7,151 nucleotides of DNA from Halovivax sp. (lineage in GTDB: Archaea > Halobacteriota > Halobacteria > Halobacteriales > Natrialbaceae): NCBI GenBank assembly GCA_007135505.1, contig SLIS01000076.1, forward strand, positions 1-7,151. The letters run 5' to 3'. Shown one piece after another: positions 1 to 6,387 of the stretch. How positions within the stretch are numbered: the stretch's first letter is position 1; each line of letters starts with the position of its first letter. The notes under the pieces are model-generated. The model was not told where the DNA came from. It searched no databases and worked only from the letters and a program-made list of their open reading frames with translations. A program made the translations under genes and the position numbers.

Positions 1-1235
1 GTTCTGCGGTCTGTCCCGCGAAAGCCTCCGACCGGCCGCTCGACCCGCGGAACGTCATCCTCGATCTGAAAAAGTATCGTGAGGAACTGGACGCCAAGAC
101 CACCGAACCAAAACCGATCGTCGCCGACGGTGGTGGGGTCATCGACACCGAGACGATGGAGTCCTGCATGGCCTGCATGGCCTGCATGGACGCCTGCCCG
201 GTCGAGATCGAGCACCTGAACAGCTTCACCCGGATGAACCGCCAGATGGCGGATCAGGGCGACATCGCCCCGAGCATGCAGGACGTCTTCCAGAACGTCA
301 TGCAGGACGGCAACACGTTCGGCGACAGCCCTCGGGACCGCGCCGACTGGACCGACGACCTCGCGTTCGACCTGACGGACGCCCGCGAGGAAGAGGTCGA
401 GTACCTCTGGTACGTCGGCGACTATCCGAGCTACGACGACCGCAACAAGCAGGTTGCCCGGTCGCTCGCGACGATCCTCCAGGAAGCCGACGTCAGCTTC
501 GGTATCCTCTTCGAGGACGAGAAGTACGACGGCAACGACATCCGCCGGGTCGGCGAGGAGTTCCTCTACGTCGAACTCGCCGGCCACCACGTCGAGACCT
601 GGGACGAGTGTGACTTCGAGAAGATCGTCTGTACCGATCCACACTCGTACAACACCTTCAAGAACGAGTATCCGGAGCTCGACTTCGAGGAATTCGCCGA
701 CGATCCGATGATGCCGTTCGAGTACACCGACGAGTGGAACGAAGACGGCGAGATCGAGGTCTACCACTGGACGCAGGCCATCGAGGAACTCGTCACCGAC
801 GGTAAACTCGACCTCTCGGGCGACGAACTCGATTACACCGTCACCTACCACGATCCGTGTCACCTGGGCCGGTACAACGACGAGTACGAGGCGCCCCGGG
901 AACTCGTCCGGGCGACCGGGGCCGACCTCTACGAGATGCCGCGCAACCGCGCCGACTCGTTTTGCTGTGGCGGCGGTGGCGGCGGGCTCTGGATGGACTT
1001 CGAGGAAGAACCGAAGCCGAGCGAGGAGCGACTCCGGGAGGCGCTAGAAGATACCGACGCCGGAGCCGCCGTCGAGAAGTTCGTCGTCGCCTGCCCGATG
1101 TGCATGACGATGTACGAGGACGGGCGCAAGACCGGCGGCTTCGAAGAGGACATCGAGATCGTCGACGTCGCCGAATTGCTCATCGAGGCACTGGGTAAGG
1201 CCGACGAGGCGAACGTCCAGGTGGCGGCGGACTGA
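1..1235 (+). CDS. Iron-sulfur oxidoreductase, HdrD/EtfD (FadF)-like, 5'-truncated by window edge
   Basis: The reading frame is open from the first complete codon at position 3, so the gene begins outside the window; the ATG at 156 is internal. The frame opens with SAVCPAKASDRPLDPRN, the end of a first ferredoxin motif. The split codon before it (bases 1-2, gt) fits Cys in a CxxxCP spacing. A complete second motif, CxxCxxCxxxCP, lies at 165-200. Two HdrB-type CCG domains follow. In the first, the expected cysteines are replaced: Asp at 420, Tyr-Asp-Gly in place of CCG at 525-533, and Asp and Ser (636, 645) in place of the final Cys pair. The second is complete: DPCH (Cys at 858), CCG at 963-971 and CPMC at 1092-1103. 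Family members pass electrons between flavoproteins or dehydrogenases and quinone or heterodisulfide, often through an N-terminal membrane haem-b domain, which cannot be seen here. The exact substrate is unknown. It converges on the ABC operon, 36 bp away. Confidence 0.88.
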   Translation, partial: SAVCPAKASDRPLDPRNVILDLKKYREELDAKTTEPKPIVADGGGVIDTETMESCMACMACMDACPVEIEHLNSFTRMNRQMADQGDIAPSMQDVFQNVMQDGNTFGDSPRDRADWTDDLAFDLTDAREEEVEYLWYVGDYPSYDDRNKQVARSLATILQEADVSFGILFEDEKYDGNDIRRVGEEFLYVELAGHHVETWDECDFEKIVCTDPHSYNTFKNEYPELDFEEFADDPMMPFEYTDEWNEDGEIEVYHWTQAIEELVTDGKLDLSGDELDYTVTYHDPCHLGRYNDEYEAPRELVRATGADLYEMPRNRADSFCCGGGGGGLWMDFEEEPKPSEERLREALEDTDAGAAVEKFVVACPMCMTMYEDGRKTGGFEEDIEIVDVAELLIEALGKADEANVQVAAD

Positions 1236-1240
1236 TTCAG

Positions 1241-1261
1241 GTAACCCGTGGCGTGAGTTAC
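1241..1261. terminator. Weak hairpin between convergent genes
   Basis: GTAAC (1241-1245) and GTTAC (1257-1261) form a 5-bp inverted repeat around an 11-nt loop, in the 36-bp gap between the stop codons of the iron-sulfur protein and the ABC permease. There is no T-run on either strand. A bidirectional termination role is inferred from position only. Confidence 0.2.
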
Positions 1262-1271
1262 AGCGTCGTCT

Positions 1272-2087
1272 TCACTCCGTCAGCCCGTACCCGCGCTCGA
1301 ACAGGAGTACGTCGATGGCGAGAACGACCAGCGTCAACCCGACCAGCGCAGCGATCGAGGCGATCGGAATTACGTCGGCGTACGCTTCGGGACCGACCGC
1401 GACGAGGTCGGAGTACCCGAGCATCCCGTAGCGGACGCCGTCGACCATCACGACCATCGGGTTCAGCAGCGAGACGGCCTGCCAGGTCGGCGTCAACATC
1501 TCGAGCGAGTAAAATACCGCACCGAAGAACACCAGCGGCCGGAGAATGAACTGGTTCATGACGGTGAGGTCGTCGAAGTCCCGTGCCGCCAGGCCGCCGA
1601 TGATCCCGAGCGCCGCGAACAGTGCCGAGATCGTGGCCATAACCGCCACGAGGTAGCCCACGTGTTCGACGGGTATCCCGCCGCTGTCGACCGTGATCGG
1701 GACGAACAGGAACCCGACGACGGCGATGATGGCGCCGACGACGAGGCCGCGGACGGCCGCCGCGGCGACGTAGGCGACCACCATCTCGAGGTACGAAAGC
1801 GGCGCGGTGACCGTCTCGTGGATGTACTCGTTCCATCGTCCGTGAAAGATCGAGAACGAGGCGTTCTCGAACGCGTTCGAGATGGTCCCGAGGACTATCA
1901 GTCCCGGGAGGATGAACAGGATGTAGTCGAAGCCGGCGATCTCGTCGATGCGACCGCCGAGGATCACGCCGAAGACGGCGAAGTAGAGCACGTTCGTGAT
2001 CGCCGGCGGCATGAAGGTGTTCTTGGGTCGGCGGACGAACCGCAGCACCTCCCGGCGAAACAGCGCCCGGGCGCCGACGGTCCACAT
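1272..2087 (-). CDS. ABC-2 type transporter permease (DrrB/NodJ-like)
   Basis: This 271-residue protein is the membrane half of an ABC exporter. About six hydrophobic segments are visible, near residues 26-45, 54-72, 100-130 (probably two passes with a short polar break), 144-166, 180-197 and 238-264. A charged N-terminus (RREVLRFVRRPKN) precedes the first helix. The cytoplasmic stretch around residues 88-102 (YIHETVTAPLSYLEMV) matches the conserved region of ABC-2 permeases that contacts the ATPase, and NPMVVMVDGVRYGMLG at 209-224 is also typical of the family. Length is normal. The ATG overlaps the ATPase stop by one base (TGATG), so the two genes are almost certainly translationally coupled. 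The cargo cannot be inferred; related systems export drugs, lipids or polysaccharides. Confidence 0.93.
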   Translation of the reverse strand: MWTVGARALFRREVLRFVRRPKNTFMPPAITNVLYFAVFGVILGGRIDEIAGFDYILFILPGLIVLGTISNAFENASFSIFHGRWNEYIHETVTAPLSYLEMVVAYVAAAAVRGLVVGAIIAVVGFLFVPITVDSGGIPVEHVGYLVAVMATISALFAALGIIGGLAARDFDDLTVMNQFILRPLVFFGAVFYSLEMLTPTWQAVSLLNPMVVMVDGVRYGMLGYSDLVAVGPEAYADVIPIASIAALVGLTLVVLAIDVLLFERGYGLTE

Positions 2088-3091
2088 CAGTGGACCCCCT
2101 CCGCGTGCGCCGGATCGGCCGCTTCGTCGCTACCGTCCTCCGAGTCACTCGCCGAGGACCGAGTCACGGTCCGGTCCTCGCTGCGCGTCAGGTCGACGAA
2201 GATCTCCTCGAGCGACGCCCTCGAGATCTCGAGATCGCGGACCTCGTGACCCGCTGCTTGCAGATCCGCGAGTAACTCGGGGGCGACGGAACCGCCGTCG
2301 TCGACGCGAACCCGGAGCCGATCGCCGTCGACTTCCGCATCCAGGGCGTACTCGCCCACCGGCGGGATGTCGTCGGGGGCGGAACCGAGTTCCACCGAGA
2401 TGGTGTCGGTCCCGCGCCTGGTGAGTTCGTCGGGGGTCGCGACGGTCACTTTGCGACCCTCATTGAGGATCGCAACGCGATCGCAGAGCCGTTCGGCCTC
2501 CTCGATGTAGTGCGTCGTGAGCAGGATCGTCGTCCCCTCCTCGTTCAACTCGGTGACGAGGTCCCAGAGGTCTCGCCGGAGCTGAACGTCGACGCCGGCC
2601 GTCGGCTCGTCGAGGATCAGCAGGTCCGGATCGGTGACGAGCGCCCGAGCGAGCAGGAGGCGCCGCTTCATCCCGCCGGAGAGCCAGTCGAATCGCTCGT
2701 CGCGCTTGTCGTAGATACCGACGCGTTTGAGCGCCTCGTCCGCCCGTCGACTGGCTTCTGCCGGTGGCACGCCGTGATACCCGGCCTTGTGCGCGAGGAC
2801 CTCCCGAATGGGGAAGAACCGGTCGACGTTGAACTCCTGCGGGGCGAGCCCGATCGCGTCGCGGACGGCGCGGTAGTCGTCCTCGACGTCGTGACCGAAG
2901 ACCGACGCCTCGCCGCCTGACGTCCGGACCAGCCCGACGAGCGTGTTGATGAACGTCGTCTTGCCGGCCCCGTTCGGCCCGAGCAACCCGAAGAACTCCC
3001 CTTTCTCGACCGTGAGCGAGAGTTCCCGTAAGGCCCGCAACTCGCCGTACTCCTTGACGAGATCACGCGTCTCGATCGCTGGTGGCATCAT
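2087..3091 (-). CDS. ABC-2 transporter ATP-binding protein (DrrA/CcmA-like)
   Basis: This 334-residue cytoplasmic ATPase would power the permease encoded just downstream. All nucleotide-binding motifs are present and in order: Walker A GPNGAGKTT (residues 38-46), Q-loop Gln85, signature LSGGM (137-141), Walker B LLILDEP (157-163) with catalytic Glu162, D-loop near Asp168 and H-loop His194. Residues from about 215 onward form the extra C-terminal domain common in DrrA-type ATPases. They end in a Ser/Asp/Glu-rich tail of roughly 30 residues that looks disordered. Two consecutive ATG codons start the frame (3091 and 3088). A TATA-like TTAA centred at 3115-3116 lies 24-28 bp upstream of them, so the transcript is probably leaderless and either Met may be used. 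The gene diverges from R2lox across a 191-bp region containing a dyad. Confidence 0.95.
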   Translation of the reverse strand: MMPPAIETRDLVKEYGELRALRELSLTVEKGEFFGLLGPNGAGKTTFINTLVGLVRTSGGEASVFGHDVEDDYRAVRDAIGLAPQEFNVDRFFPIREVLAHKAGYHGVPPAEASRRADEALKRVGIYDKRDERFDWLSGGMKRRLLLARALVTDPDLLILDEPTAGVDVQLRRDLWDLVTELNEEGTTILLTTHYIEEAERLCDRVAILNEGRKVTVATPDELTRRGTDTISVELGSAPDDIPPVGEYALDAEVDGDRLRVRVDDGGSVAPELLADLQAAGHEVRDLEISRASLEEIFVDLTRSEDRTVTRSSASDSEDGSDEAADPAHAEGVH

Positions 3092-3112
3092 CGACGCTGC
3101 GGGGTGGCGGTG

Positions 3113-3119
3113 GTTAAGC
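3113..3119 (-). promoter_or_regulatory. TATA-like element for the ABC exporter operon
   Basis: On the minus strand the sequence reads GCTTAACC, centred about 25 bp before the first ATG (3091) and 28 bp before the second (3088). This is the spacing expected when transcription starts at the start codon in haloarchaea. The element is short, and it is supported mainly by position. Confidence 0.35.
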
Positions 3120-3198
3120 GTGTCGTCACGGGCTCGCGTGGGGTTCTCTGTCCGGGTTCGTGGCCGGTTTGTCGTCGCCCGGACGAGTTCGGGTTCCG

Positions 3199-3226
3199 TG
3201 CCATTCTCCCGTCCGGAAGAATGGCA
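3199..3226. promoter_or_regulatory. Perfect 9+9 bp inverted repeat, candidate operator
   Basis: TGCCATTCT (3199-3207) is mirrored exactly by AGAATGGCA (3218-3226), with a 10-bp spacer containing the palindrome TCCGGA (3212-3217). Half-site centres are 19 bp apart, close to two helical turns, as expected for a dimeric DNA-binding protein. The dyad lies in the divergent region about 30 bp upstream of the R2lox TATA element and about 80 bp upstream of the ATPase one. It could therefore act on R2lox or on both transcripts. A regulator gene is not visible in the window. Confidence 0.5.
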
Positions 3227-3253
3227 TCTCGATGGCTACCGACCCGCAGCAGG

Positions 3254-3260
3254 CTTATTG
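3254..3260 (+). promoter_or_regulatory. TATA-like element for R2lox
   Basis: CTTATTG is centred about 26 bp before the ATG at 3283, the spacing of a leaderless haloarchaeal promoter. No Shine-Dalgarno sequence precedes either candidate start (3283 or 3313). This element is the main reason for choosing 3283. Confidence 0.45.
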
Positions 3261-3282
3261 GGCGGGCCATCGACCATTTCGC

Positions 3283-4212
3283 ATGGATTGTTCGTACACG
3301 ACGACCGCCGTAATGGACCGCGATTCGCGGTCGAACCGGTACTACCGGAACGCCGTGGAGCGCCACTGGGACCCGGCCGAGATCGACCTGGAGACGGACC
3401 TCGAGAACTTTCGTCGCCACGTCGATGGGGCTGACTCGTTCGAGCGGGTCCACCTCGACGCGATGGTCAACGGGATCGCCAAGTTCGGCGCTGGAGAGGA
3501 CGCCGTCACGGAGGACCTGGCGCCGCTTGCGGTCGTCCTCGATGACATCGACGATCAGCTGTTCCTCTCGACCCAGCTCTACGAGGAGGCCAAACACGCG
3601 GACTTCTTCGATCGCTACTGGCGGACGGTCGTCTGGGGGATCGAGGACTACCTCGGCTGGGAGCGAACCAGCCCCCGGGCGGAGAAGTGGTTCACCGACG
3701 CTTATCTGGAACTGTTCGACCGCAATAAGCGGGCACAGCACCGGCTCCTCGAGGATGACACGCCCGAGAACCGGGCCATCGCGTACAGCCACTACCACTT
3801 GACGGTCGAGGGTATCCTCGCCCAGACCGGCTACTACGGAATGAGTCGCTCGTTCGGGGGCGAGTTCGACGAGTTGCCACACTTGCCCGGGCTCGTTACG
3901 GGGTTCGACCGGATCAGAAGCGACGAAGGCCGTCACGTCGGCTTTGGCATGAACCAGCTGAAGACCCTCGTCGAAGACGGTCAGGTCGAACCGTCGCTGA
4001 TCGAGGACACCGTTGCCGAACTCCTCCCGCTGGTGCAGGCGATCACCGAGGACGACCGATTCACGCCCGACGGCGAACAGGTCGGCCTCGAGATGGGTGA
4101 ACTCGCGACCTACGCGATGGAGAAACACGGACAGCGTCTTCACCAGATCGCCGACGCCGCGGCGGACATCCCCGACGTCGACGAACTCGTCTCGATCGAC
4201 GGAGACGACTGA
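3283..4212 (+). CDS. R2-like ligand-binding oxidase (R2lox), Mn/Fe ferritin-like protein
   Basis: The protein is a di-metal, ferritin-like four-helix-bundle oxidase related to the ribonucleotide reductase R2 subunit but belonging to the R2lox group. With the start at 3283 (309 residues) the six metal ligands are Glu72, Glu102, His105, Glu176, Glu215 and His218, in the motifs GEDAVTEDL, YEEAKH, YHLTVEG and DEGRH. Val75 and Tyr171 sit at the E+3 and E-5 positions of the Val and Tyr that form the ether cross-link in characterised R2lox proteins. The N-terminal WDPAEIDLETD also matches that family. These proteins bind a long-chain fatty-acid-like ligand; their physiological reaction is not established. 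The frame stays open back to an ATG at 3160, but that stretch covers the dyad and promoter and is probably noncoding. ATG 3313 (299 residues) is a real alternative start. Automatic annotation as a ribonucleotide reductase beta chain would be misleading. Confidence 0.92.
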   Translation: MDCSYTTTAVMDRDSRSNRYYRNAVERHWDPAEIDLETDLENFRRHVDGADSFERVHLDAMVNGIAKFGAGEDAVTEDLAPLAVVLDDIDDQLFLSTQLYEEAKHADFFDRYWRTVVWGIEDYLGWERTSPRAEKWFTDAYLELFDRNKRAQHRLLEDDTPENRAIAYSHYHLTVEGILAQTGYYGMSRSFGGEFDELPHLPGLVTGFDRIRSDEGRHVGFGMNQLKTLVEDGQVEPSLIEDTVAELLPLVQAITEDDRFTPDGEQVGLEMGELATYAMEKHGQRLHQIADAAADIPDVDELVSIDGDD

Positions 4213-4399
4213 GTCGCCGACGGTCGCTGACCCGGAAAGCCCGTGTACGGAGGACCAATGACGGTGCGAGTACCGATGGCGGCTCGAGTCCCCTCCATTG
4301 CGCCGGTGACTACCTGAGTCACGTCCGTAGCGAGGTACCGCCCGGCGAGGCCGGTCGCCGCGACTCGGTGTCATCCACCCCGAGACGAGTGTCAGTAGA

Positions 4400-4407
4400 A
4401 TTTTCAA
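4400..4407 (+). promoter_or_regulatory. TATA-like element for the amino-acid dehydrogenase
   Basis: The AT-rich stretch AATTTTCAA (4399-4407) is centred about 26 bp upstream of the ATG at 4429 in otherwise GC-rich DNA. No Shine-Dalgarno sequence is present, so a leaderless transcript is expected. A CTCGG/CCGAG inverted repeat (4364-4368 and 4380-4384) lies just upstream and could be a regulator site, though it is short. Confidence 0.55.
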
Positions 4408-4428
4408 CTAGAGGCCGTACTGCCCGAT

Positions 4429-5487
4429 ATGGTGTTCGAGACGCTCTCTGACGGGGGACACGAACAGGTATCGTACTTTTCAGACCCGGAGACCGGGCTT
4501 CAGGCAATAATTGCGGTCCACGACACCTCCCTCGGGCCAGGACTCGGCGGCACGCGTATCCTCGATTACGAGACGGACGCCGACGCGCTCGAGGACGCGC
4601 TCCGGCTCTCCGGAGCGATGACGATGAAGGCCGCGGCGGCCGACCTGGACCTCGGCGGCGCGAAGGCCGTCATCGTCGGTGACCACGAGGAGATCAAGAC
4701 CGACGAACTGCTCGCGGCCTACGGGCGAGCCGTCGACTGTCTCGGCGGCCGGTACATCACGTCCGTCGACGTCAACTCCTCGGTGGCCGACATGGAGGTC
4801 ATCGCCGAGGAAACTGACTACGTCGTCGGCCGCGAGGACGGTCTCGGCGACCCGTCACCGATCACGGCGACCGGGGTTCTTCGAGGACTCGAGGCCGCCG
4901 TCGAGTTCGAGTACGACATCGACACGCTGGACGGCATTGACGTCGTCGTCCAGGGCCTCGGCAAAGTCGGTTCGGCGCTCGCCGGCGGACTGATCGAGCG
5001 CGGGGCGTCCGTCACCGTCTCGGACATCAACCGGGCGAACGTCGACCGATTCCTCGCCGAGTACGACGCCGACGTCGTCGCTCCCGACGATGTCTACGAC
5101 GAACCGTGCGACGTCTTCGCCCCGTGTGCGATCGGCGGCGTCATCAACGACGACACGATTCCGCGACTCTCGTGTGACATCGTCGCCGGCGCGGCGAACA
5201 ACATCCTCGCCGAACGGCGCCACGCCGAGGTCCTCGCCGATCGCGGAATTCGCTACGCGCCGGACTACGTCATCAACGCCGGCGGCCTCATCACCGTCGC
5301 CGAGGAGTACGACGGTGGGACCCGTGACAGCGCCTTCGAAAAGGCCGACGCCATCGGCGATCGCCTCACCCGAATGTTAGAACGCGCCGAGGAGACCGAC
5401 TCGACGGTCCTCGCCGCCGCGGACGAGTACGCCAGAGAGCGCATCGCGTCGTCCGATCGGACGACGCCCGCCACCTTCGAGAATTGA
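4429..5487 (+). CDS. Glu/Leu/Phe/Val dehydrogenase family protein, leucine/valine dehydrogenase type
   Basis: The protein (352 residues, close to the usual 350-370 for leucine dehydrogenases) should catalyse reversible NAD-dependent oxidative deamination of a branched-chain or similar amino acid to its 2-oxo acid and ammonium in the cytoplasm. The N-terminal catalytic domain has GPGLGGTR (36-43), MTMK with Lys67, LGGAK with Lys79 and SVDV with Asp114. These correspond to the substrate-binding Lys, catalytic Lys and catalytic Asp of leucine dehydrogenase. The Rossmann domain has GLGKVG (176-181), and an acidic Asp199 at the end of the second strand favours NAD over NADP. APCAIGGVIND, GAANN and APDYVINAGGLI are family signatures. 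The start is fixed by the N-terminal family match and by the promoter 26 bp upstream. Substrate preference among Leu, Val, Ile and Phe cannot be read from sequence. It follows R2lox by 216 bp with its own promoter, so it is probably a separate transcript. Confidence 0.92.
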   Translation: MVFETLSDGGHEQVSYFSDPETGLQAIIAVHDTSLGPGLGGTRILDYETDADALEDALRLSGAMTMKAAAADLDLGGAKAVIVGDHEEIKTDELLAAYGRAVDCLGGRYITSVDVNSSVADMEVIAEETDYVVGREDGLGDPSPITATGVLRGLEAAVEFEYDIDTLDGIDVVVQGLGKVGSALAGGLIERGASVTVSDINRANVDRFLAEYDADVVAPDDVYDEPCDVFAPCAIGGVINDDTIPRLSCDIVAGAANNILAERRHAEVLADRGIRYAPDYVINAGGLITVAEEYDGGTRDSAFEKADAIGDRLTRMLERAEETDSTVLAAADEYARERIASSDRTTPATFEN

Positions 5488-5574
5488 GTCGGCGCCGCAG
5501 TGGTCCCGTCCGAGAGTGACGCGACGCTGAAAGTGGAGCGTGACCGTCGTCCACCCGGTCGCGCTGGCCCACGG

Positions 5575-5579
5575 AAAAA
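5575..5579 (-). terminator. Possible T-run terminator for the minus-strand membrane protein
   Basis: Five A on the plus strand give a T5 run on the minus strand about 104 nt after the membrane-protein stop. Archaeal termination often uses short T-runs without a hairpin. The distance and short run make this uncertain. Confidence 0.25.
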
Positions 5580-5617
5580 CGCCTGTGGGTTCCATTGCCG
5601 GTCGACACTGCGAGCCG

Positions 5618-5624
5618 TTTTTTT
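5618..5624 (+). terminator. T7 run, probable terminator of the dehydrogenase transcript
   Basis: Seven consecutive T lie about 130 nt after the dehydrogenase stop, in the convergent gap with the membrane-protein gene. It is the longest T-run in that gap, and archaeal RNA polymerase terminates at such runs. Confidence 0.5.
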
Positions 5625-5682
5625 CGACGCGGAACGTGCGAGATGTTGCGCGGGACGTCCCGTCCGATCCGACGCCGAATAC

Positions 5683-6222
5683 CTATCGTTCGCTCACGTG
5701 CTCGTCGGTGACGTCGCCTGTTGTTCTGCGCCGTTCGATCTTGGCGATCGTTCGTTCCTGGGACCGATCGTACGAGTCCCCGAGCGCGATGAGGTACCCG
5801 ACGATCGCGGTCACCAGCGCGATCGCACCGACGGCCACGACGACGATGGAGAAGACCGGCCCGGCCAACACCTGTCCCGAGGTGAGAAGCGTGATCGCCG
5901 TCACCAGGGCGATGAGCGAGAGCAGTCGGCCGAACCGACCGATGGTCAGGCCCCCGTCACGACTGTCGGCGGTCCGCACGAGCTCGTTCAGGACGCCGGC
6001 GTACTCGTCCTCACCGAGGGCGTTCCCGAGCGAGTGGACGGAGTGGGCGACCCACAACCCGGCTGTGAAACTGAGCAGCGCGACGAACGCACCGACGCCC
6101 AGGTCGCCGCCGATCAACAGGCCCGCGAGGATCGCATTGACGAATGCGATCACCATGATCCCGTGAATCGCAATCGATCGCGTTCCAAAATCTTCGAAGA
6201 AATCTATGTGTGCTAATCTCAT
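5683..6222 (-). CDS. Four-helix membrane protein of unknown function
   Basis: I do not recognise this 179-residue protein. It has four clear hydrophobic segments, near residues 17-38, 41-62, 100-120 and 122-147. A polar, partly helical stretch of about 35 residues (63-97) lies between the second and third. The C-terminal tail begins SYDRSQERTIAKIERRR, is rich in Arg and Lys, and is probably cytoplasmic. There are no cysteines or catalytic-looking motifs. The start at ATG 6222 is uncertain: a very strong TATA box (6225-6232) abuts it, which would place the transcription start about 20 nt inside the frame. Met23 (6156) would then be the first available start and would shorten helix 1. A weaker TATTG at 6245-6249 would fit a leaderless start at 6222. 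Base composition and codon use resemble the neighbours. It converges on the dehydrogenase. Confidence 0.8.
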   Translation of the reverse strand: MRLAHIDFFEDFGTRSIAIHGIMVIAFVNAILAGLLIGGDLGVGAFVALLSFTAGLWVAHSVHSLGNALGEDEYAGVLNELVRTADSRDGGLTIGRFGRLLSLIALVTAITLLTSGQVLAGPVFSIVVVAVGAIALVTAIVGYLIALGDSYDRSQERTIAKIERRRTTGDVTDEHVSER

Positions 6223-6223
6223 A

Positions 6224-6232
6224 CTATAAATA
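6224..6232. promoter_or_regulatory. Strong TATA box, orientation ambiguous
   Basis: The plus strand reads CTATAAATA and the minus strand TATTTATAG. It is the best TATA match in the window and an AT island in GC-rich DNA. On the minus strand it abuts the ATG at 6222, so transcription would begin near 6202. On the plus strand it would start RNA near 6254, reading through the repeat region towards the integrase remnant. Confidence 0.5.
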
Positions 6233-6289
6233 GGCTGCGAGTGGCAATACCTCTACACCTTGCTCCTGCCGATTCCAGCGCGGACCGTC

Positions 6290-6332
6290 GCCCTCGACTC
6301 ACGCTCTGGCGGCCGTTCGTACAGGCGAGGGC
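6290..6332. repeat. 7-bp inverted repeat with 29-nt loop
   Basis: GCCCTCG (6290-6296) pairs exactly with CGAGGGC (6326-6332). The stem length equals a tRNA acceptor stem, but the enclosed 29 nt are too short for a tRNA and lack its arms. It could be a hairpin, a protein site or chance in GC-rich DNA. Confidence 0.25.
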
Positions 6333-6340
6333 AACCGAAT

Positions 6341-6387
6341 CACCGCAATAGGATACCGCCTCCCGGATCTGAACCTCGCCGAGACAG
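6341..6387 (-). repeat. Direct repeat copy 1 (T-arm-like, minus sense)
   Basis: The first 35 bases match copy 2 (6484-6518) at 29 positions, and all 47 bases match at 36 of 47. The shared core on the plus strand is CCGCCTCCCGGAT. On the minus strand it contains GGTTCAGATCC, a tRNA T-loop-like motif, but the flanking T-stem is mostly unpaired in this copy. Confidence 0.55.

Noticed and set aside
156..1235. Treating ATG 156 as the start of the iron-sulfur protein
   Set aside because: The in-frame sequence upstream encodes the end of a conserved ferredoxin motif and continues to the window edge. Starting at 156 would remove a cluster.
1258..2148. Long minus-strand open frame overlapping the ABC permease
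   Set aside because: It is an Arg-rich shadow frame of GC-rich coding DNA. The permease frame has clear transmembrane segments and family motifs.
3150..3202. Imperfect 16-bp direct repeat (12 of 16) in the divergent region, at 3150-3165 and 3187-3202
   Set aside because: The similarity is low and within GC/GT-rich sequence. It is much weaker than the adjacent perfect dyad and easily explained by chance.
3088..4407. 439-codon minus-strand frame opposite R2lox
   Set aside because: It is antisense to a gene with complete family motifs, and no recognisable domain or start signal is present. Long antisense frames are common at this GC content.
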